Positions 6,160 through 6,697 of a stretch of DNA of 6,697 bases are shown here, in pieces. The stretch comes from Pseudomonadota bacterium (GTDB taxonomy: Bacteria > Myxococcota > Myxococcia > Myxococcales > Myxococcaceae). The stretch is from positions 1 to 6,697 of the forward strand of contig JAFADT010000283.1 of NCBI GenBank assembly GCA_023424585.1, given 5' to 3'. Each line of letters starts with the position of its first letter. Position 1 is the first letter of the stretch. The notes under the pieces were generated by a model that worked only from the letters and a program-made list of their open reading frames with translations, did no database searches and was not told the origin of the DNA. A program made the position numbers and the translations under genes.

Positions 6160-6175
6160 TGGCAGGACCCATGCA
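6160..6175 (+). promoter_or_regulatory. Candidate sigma-54 (-24/-12) promoter for the HPF-family gene
   Basis: TGGCAGGACCCATGCA matches the sigma-54 consensus TGGCACG-N4-TTGCA at 10 of 12 defined positions. The -24 GG (6161-6162) and -12 GC (6173-6174) are intact and at exact spacing. Transcription would start near 6186, giving an untranslated leader of about 43 nt before the ATG at 6229. It lies alone between a dead gene and the HPF-family gene, which suits a real promoter. Sigma-54 promoters need an enhancer-binding protein; the inverted repeats upstream are a possible site for one. Confidence 0.5.
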
Positions 6176-6218
6176 ATGCCTTGAATCCACACCGGCTCCA
6201 GAGCACGGAGCCCTACCC

Positions 6219-6222
6219 GAGG
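6219..6222 (+). promoter_or_regulatory. Shine-Dalgarno site deciding the HPF-family start
   Basis: GAGG lies 6 nt before the ATG at 6229. The frame is open back to an ATG at 6085, but the extra 48 residues have no HPF similarity and would cross the candidate promoter. The start at 6229 is therefore preferred. Confidence 0.65.
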
Positions 6223-6228
6223 CGGACG

Positions 6229-6564
6229 ATGAAGCGCGCACTGCGAATCACCTACCGGGGCATGGAGACGAGCGACACCCTCAACGAGCACATCCGCGAC
6301 CAGGCGGACAAGCTGGAGCAGTTCTACGACGGCATCACCGGCTGCAACGTGGTGGTGGAGGAGCCGCACCGCCACCACGCGCAGGGCCACCGCTTCCACG
6401 TGCGCGTGGAGCTGCACGTGCCGGGCAGGGACATCGTCGCGGACCGCGAGCCGGTGGAGCTCGCGACCCACGCGGATGCCTACCAGGCCGTCACCGATGC
6501 CTTCGAGGCCGCGCGGCGCCAGCTCCAGCACCACGCGGACCGCCAGCACGCGCACCACCGCTAG
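6229..6564 (+). CDS. HPF/RaiA-family ribosome-associated hibernation factor (short form)
   Basis: This 111-residue protein matches the S30AE/HPF-RaiA domain across nearly its whole length. The blocks visible are LRITYRGMETSDTLNEHIRD, DKLEQFYDGITGCNVVVEEPH, GHRFHVRVELHVPGRDIVADRE, and a last helix with DAYQAVTDAFEAARRQLQ. Members of the family bind the 30S decoding region in stationary phase or stress and block tRNA and mRNA access, which inactivates ribosomes. This one lacks the C-terminal dimerisation domain of long HPF, so any 100S formation would need other factors. The last ~12 residues are unusually His-rich (HHADRQHAHHR). A candidate sigma-54 promoter at 6160-6175 suggests starvation- or development-linked expression. 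The protein could be of HPF or RaiA type; I do not give a symbol. Its stop codon directly abuts the stop codon of a convergent gene. Confidence 0.92.
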   Translation: MKRALRITYRGMETSDTLNEHIRDQADKLEQFYDGITGCNVVVEEPHRHHAQGHRFHVRVELHVPGRDIVADREPVELATHADAYQAVTDAFEAARRQLQHHADRQHAHHR

Positions 6565-6589
6565 TCATTGCAGGCTGACCGTGGTGCGC
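6550..6589. terminator. Bidirectional hairpin spanning both convergent stop codons
   Basis: GCGCACCAC at 6550-6558 and GTGGTGCGC at 6581-6589 form a perfect 9-bp stem. Inside it GTCA (6564-6567) pairs with TGAC (6576-6579) around an 8-nt loop, with an asymmetric internal loop between the two stems. The structure covers the stop of the HPF-family gene (6562-6564) and the stop of the minus-strand gene (6567-6565). Both arms are therefore at least partly coding for one gene. No T-tract is present on either side. It could serve as a shared terminator or mRNA 3'-end barrier for both genes. Confidence 0.5.
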
Positions 6590-6697
6590 AGGAGCGCCAG
6601 GTACGACCAGTGGCGCGTGGGCATCTCCACGGGCGGCGTGTCGTAGTGGTTCACGTAGCCCGCGACGCCGAAGCCGAGGAAGCGCGTGGTCCACCAG
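6565..6697 (-). CDS. C-terminal end of an unidentified protein (5' partial, runs off the window)
   Basis: On the minus strand a frame open from the right edge codes for 43 residues and ends with TGA at 6567-6565. The sequence begins WWTTRFLGFGVAGYVNHYD and ends YLALLRTTVSLQ. Codons prefer G/C in third position, and the stop falls exactly at the end of the convergent HPF-family gene, as expected of a real gene. The alternating hydrophobic and aromatic residues and the short C-terminal strand ending in Gln are compatible with an outer-membrane or beta-rich protein, but this is a weak inference. I do not recognise the family from this fragment. The competing minus-strand frame at 6491-6694 is Arg/Ala/Pro-rich and overlaps the HPF-family gene, so it is a shadow. 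Confidence 0.55.
   Translation of the reverse strand, partial: WWTTRFLGFGVAGYVNHYDTPPVEMPTRHWSYLALLRTTVSLQ

Noticed and set aside
6085..6228. An N-terminal extension of the HPF-family gene from an upstream ATG at 6085.
   Set aside because: The 48 extra residues have no HPF similarity, contain many prolines and glycines, and would cross the promoter candidate; the start at 6229 has a good ribosome site.

Overview
The window is very GC-rich, with strong G/C preference at third codon positions and Shine-Dalgarno sites of the GGAGG type. Its gene families (LA_2272-like surface repeat protein, GIN-domain lipoprotein, DUF1360, DUF2079, S41 peptidase, short HPF) are the mix typical of a myxobacterial chromosome (Myxococcota, Corallococcus/Myxococcus-like). 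The taxon is inferred from composition and gene families. Nothing in the window is phage, IS, CRISPR or RNA-gene sequence.

Positions 1-2145 encode two envelope proteins on the + strand. The first is the 3' part of a secreted protein with about twelve 14-16-residue repeats followed by a beta-barrel-like C-terminus. After 33 nt comes a lipoprotein with a GIN (DUF2807) head domain made of nine Gly-Ser-Gly turns. Positions 2198-3205 encode a zinc-dependent alcohol dehydrogenase of the CAD2-like MDR subgroup with all zinc ligands present. A hairpin that can include its Shine-Dalgarno site lies just upstream. Positions 3300-5415 encode two membrane proteins, a DUF1360 protein and a DUF2079 protein that may belong to the GT-C glycosyltransferase superfamily.

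Positions 5462-6071 hold a broken S41-family peptidase gene. Its N-terminal part and C-terminal part are joined out of frame near the place where the catalytic serine should be, and the middle of the gene is missing. The next intergenic region (6072-6228) has strong GC-rich inverted repeats and a good -24/-12 (sigma-54) promoter candidate. These precede a short HPF/RaiA-family ribosome hibernation factor (6229-6564). That gene converges with no spacer on a minus-strand gene whose last 43 codons are in the window, and a hairpin spans both stop codons.

The genes do not form one obvious pathway. The main unit of interest is at the right end: gene remnant, inverted repeats, candidate sigma-54 promoter, hibernation factor and shared convergent hairpin. 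I found no convincing new multi-gene system.
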